Shown piece by piece: positions 5,270-7,102 of a stretch of DNA of 7,102 bases. Both the position numbers and the translations under genes were made by a program. The DNA is from DASXBA01 sp046729895 (GTDB lineage Bacteria > Actinomycetota > Thermoleophilia > Solirubrobacterales > Thermoleophilaceae). The notes under the pieces were generated by a model, which was not told the origin of the DNA, searched no databases, and was given only the letters and a program-made list of their open reading frames with translations. Numbering within the stretch: the stretch's first letter is position 1; every line of letters begins with the position of its first letter. The DNA lies in assembly GCA_046729895.1 (NCBI GenBank), contig JBKPHP010000107.1, forward strand, positions 1 to 7,102, in the 5' to 3' direction.

Positions 5270-5281
5270 CGCACCCGTCGG

Positions 5282-5926
5282 CTACGGCTCGAGCAGCCGC
5301 CGCTCAGCCGCCCAACGCGAGATCTCGTGGCGGCTCGAGAGCTGGAGCTTTCGCAGCACGGCCGAGGCGTGTGCCTCGACGGTCTTGGTCGAGATCTCCA
5401 GTCGGCGGGCGATCTCCTTGTACATGTAGCCCCGCGCCAGGTGCTGGAGCACCTCCCGCTCGCGCGGGGTGAGCTGGTCGAGCTCCGGGTCGCCCGGCGC
5501 GGGCGGGGCGCCCGCGAACGCGTCGAGCACGAACCCGGCGAGCCGGGGCGAGAAGACGGCGTCGCCGTCCTGCACGCGGCGAACGGCGTCGGCCAGGTCC
5601 GGGCCAGAGATCGTCTTGGTCACGTAGCCGCGTGCGCCGGCCCGGATCACCGCGATCACGTCCTCGGCCGCATCCGACACCGAGAGGGCGAGGAAACGCG
5701 TCTCCGGATGCTCCGGCGCGGTCCGGCGGATCACCTCCACGCCGCCGCCGTCGGGCATGTGGACGTCGAGCAGGACCACGTCGGGGCGCGTCTCGTCGAT
5801 CCTGGTAACGGCCTCCTCGACCGTCGCCGCGTCGCCCACGATCTCGACCAGGTCTTCCAGCTCCGAGCGCACCCCCGCCCGGAAGATCTCGTGATCGTCG
5901 ACGACCACGACCCTGGGTGGCGTCAT
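5282..5926 (-). CDS. NarL/FixJ-family response regulator (REC + LuxR-type HTH)
   Basis: The 214-residue transcription factor of a two-component system has an N-terminal receiver domain (about 5-120) with the acidic pair Asp10-Asp11 (VVVVDDHEIFRAGV), phospho-acceptor Asp54 (VVLLDVHMPDGGG), switch Ser82 (FLALSVSD) and conserved Lys104 (RGYVTKT). An acidic Pro/Ala linker (about 138-150) leads to a LuxR-type helix-turn-helix (151-196) with LTPREREVLQHLARG and the recognition helix region STKTVEAHASAVLRKL. All active residues are present, so it should be phosphorylated, dimerise and bind promoter DNA. Its ATG overlaps the stop of the sensor kinase gene (ATGA, 5926-5923), a strong sign of translational coupling and of a cognate pair. 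Targets are not visible in the window. It converges with the ATPase gene, leaving 54 nt between stops. Confidence 0.95.
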   Translation of the reverse strand: MTPPRVVVVDDHEIFRAGVRSELEDLVEIVGDAATVEEAVTRIDETRPDVVLLDVHMPDGGGVEVIRRTAPEHPETRFLALSVSDAAEDVIAVIRAGARGYVTKTISGPDLADAVRRVQDGDAVFSPRLAGFVLDAFAGAPPAPGDPELDQLTPREREVLQHLARGYMYKEIARRLEISTKTVEAHASAVLRKLQLSSRHEISRWAAERRLLEP

Positions 5927-7102
5927 TCGAGCACCAGCTCCACCTCGGTTCCCGAGCCCGGCGCGCTGGCGATGTTCGCGCTTCCGCCGTTGCGCTCCAT
6001 GCGGCCGACGATCGACTCGCGGATGCCGCGGCGGTCGGTGGGGATCGTGGCGGGGTCGAAGCCCGGTCCGCGGTCCCTGACGAAGACGCGCGCCCCGCCG
6101 TCCGCGGCCTCGGCGTACACGGCCACGGGGGAGCCCTGGCCGAACTCCGCCGCGTGCACCAGGGCCACGCGGGCGGCGGCCACGCGGGCGTCGGCCTTGG
6201 CGTCGAGGTCGCGGTCTCCCACGGCCACCACCTCGACCTGCACGCCGTGGGCCTGCTCGACCTCCTCGGCCGCGTCCTCGAGCGCCGAGGCGAGCCTCCG
6301 CTCAGCCCAGTCGCTTTGCGTTCGGCCCGACAGCCAGCCCCGCAGCTCGCGCTCCTGGCGGCGCGCCAGCGCGGCGACCCGTTTCGGGTCATCCGCGCGC
6401 CGCTGGACGAGGGCGAGGGTCTGGAGGACGGAGTCGTGAAGATGCGCCGCCATCTCCGCCCGCTCCTGCGAGCGGATCCGCTCGGCCCGCTCCGCCGACA
6501 GCGAGCGCACCAGCCGCAGGATCCAGGGCGCGAAGATCACCCCCAGCACGATCACGACGACCAGCACGGCGAGGACCACGTCGCGGGCCGCCACCAGCGA
6601 CCCCGTGGCCTGGAGGAAGGCCAGGCCTGCGGCGATGACGAGCGCGACGCCGAGGCTCGTCCGGGAGACGGTTGCCGCGCGGGTGGGTTTGGGCGGCTCG
6701 GGCTCCGGGCGGACCTTGGCCGGCTCCTCCGCGGGCTTGGTCGACTGGCGCCACAGGAGCGCGCCTCCCGCCGCCACCAGCACCAGCGGCCAGACCACCG
6801 CGTCCGAGAACCAGATCCCCAGCTCGCGGAAGGCGAGCAGCAGGCTGAGCGCGAGAAGCGCCACGCCGAGCGCCACCTCGACCGAGCCGCGGTCGCCGGG
6901 GATGCGCCGCGGCGCCGCTTCGCCCTCGCCCTGGGGAATCGCGATCCAGGCCAGCGCGTAGAGCACGATCCCCAGCCCGCCCGCCATGGCGGCGGCGACG
7001 AACGCCACGCGGACGATGAGCGGGTCGATGCCGAGCCGCTCGCCGAGACCCGCGCACACGCCCGCGAGCAGCCGCCGGCCCGGATCCCGCCGCAGCGGCG
7101 GG
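5923..7102 (-). CDS. PspC-domain membrane histidine kinase (5' end beyond the right edge)
   Basis: The frame is open to the window edge: 14 more codons precede the GTG at 7059 and read PPLRRDPGRRLLAG before VCAGLGERLGIDP, the start of a PspC domain, so the true start lies outside. Numbered from GTG 7059: PspC domain with its hydrophobic stretch (to about 42), further membrane segments near 60-77, 84-103, 134-153 and 160-178, a Pro/charged loop (107-127), then a cytosolic HisKA_3-type dimerisation helix with phospho-acceptor His208 in AAHLHDSVLQTLALVQRR (204-221), and an HATPase_c domain (about 257-378) with the G1-type box VRDRGPGFDP (327-336) and RRGIRESIVGRMERNGGSA (343-361). The N-box is atypical: RVALVHAAEFGQGSP (297-311) has His302 where the Mg-binding Asn is expected. 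PspC fusions suggest sensing of envelope or membrane stress, feeding the overlapping response regulator gene. Confidence 0.92.
   Translation of the reverse strand, partial: PPLRRDPGRRLLAGVCAGLGERLGIDPLIVRVAFVAAAMAGGLGIVLYALAWIAIPQGEGEAAPRRIPGDRGSVEVALGVALLALSLLLAFRELGIWFSDAVVWPLVLVAAGGALLWRQSTKPAEEPAKVRPEPEPPKPTRAATVSRTSLGVALVIAAGLAFLQATGSLVAARDVVLAVLVVVIVLGVIFAPWILRLVRSLSAERAERIRSQERAEMAAHLHDSVLQTLALVQRRADDPKRVAALARRQERELRGWLSGRTQSDWAERRLASALEDAAEEVEQAHGVQVEVVAVGDRDLDAKADARVAAARVALVHAAEFGQGSPVAVYAEAADGGARVFVRDRGPGFDPATIPTDRRGIRESIVGRMERNGGSANIASAPGSGTEVELVLE

Noticed and set aside
5304..6392. 362-residue minus-strand open frame spanning the regulator and kinase genes
   Set aside because: It is a +1 shadow of two clear genes and is almost entirely Arg, Ala, Gly and Pro with no domain signal.
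5327..6439. 370-residue plus-strand open frame opposite the two-component genes
   Set aside because: It is antisense to the response regulator and histidine kinase, has shadow-frame composition and no recognisable domain.
6898..6910. Further ATGCGCC half-sites in the kinase gene (also near 6444 and 4344)
   Set aside because: Single 7-mers are expected by chance in GC-rich coding DNA and lack the paired dyad seen around the ATPase.

Overview
The window is GC-rich, with codons strongly biased to G or C in the third position. Its protein types (a PknB-like kinase with an RATQL-type N-lobe, an ATPase_2-like AAA protein, a PspC-fused histidine kinase) suggest a high-GC actinomycetote. The Thermoleophilia/Solirubrobacterales are my best guess, from protein resemblance only; no rRNA, tRNA or marker gene is present to prove it.

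Layout. Positions 1-105 (minus) hold the first 35 codons of a Ser/Thr protein kinase that runs off the left edge. Positions 245-622 (minus) hold a thiolase N-terminal fragment with the nucleophilic Cys but without the C-terminal catalytic half, so it is probably a gene remnant. On the plus strand, 726-1582 encodes two overlapping (ATGA) single-span membrane proteins. Their exposed tails are built on a four-residue Gly/Ala period; I do not recognise the family. A complete cytochrome P450 (1611-2984) and a class I SAM-dependent methyltransferase (3082-3861) follow on the same strand.

The 3862-4042 spacer is rich in dyad symmetry. It has a 16-bp-arm inverted repeat, then a composite palindrome directly in front of an AAA+ ATPase with a probable C-terminal winged helix (4043-5227). 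A second copy of the composite palindrome, in inverted orientation (22 of 27 positions identical), lies just after the ATPase stop. The ATPase is therefore bracketed by an imperfect inverted repeat. This is the most unusual structure in the window.

On the minus strand, 5282-7102 holds a two-component pair read right to left: a PspC-domain multi-pass histidine kinase, open at the right edge, overlapping by ATGA a NarL/FixJ-type response regulator. The kinase has an altered N-box in its ATP-binding domain.

How the genes work together. The kinase and regulator are very likely a cognate envelope-stress-type signalling pair. The two tetrad-repeat proteins are probably co-translated and may act together in the envelope. 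The P450 and methyltransferase could be tailoring enzymes of one small pathway, but a 97-nt gap and the absence of other pathway genes make this weak. The ATPase unit looks self-contained.
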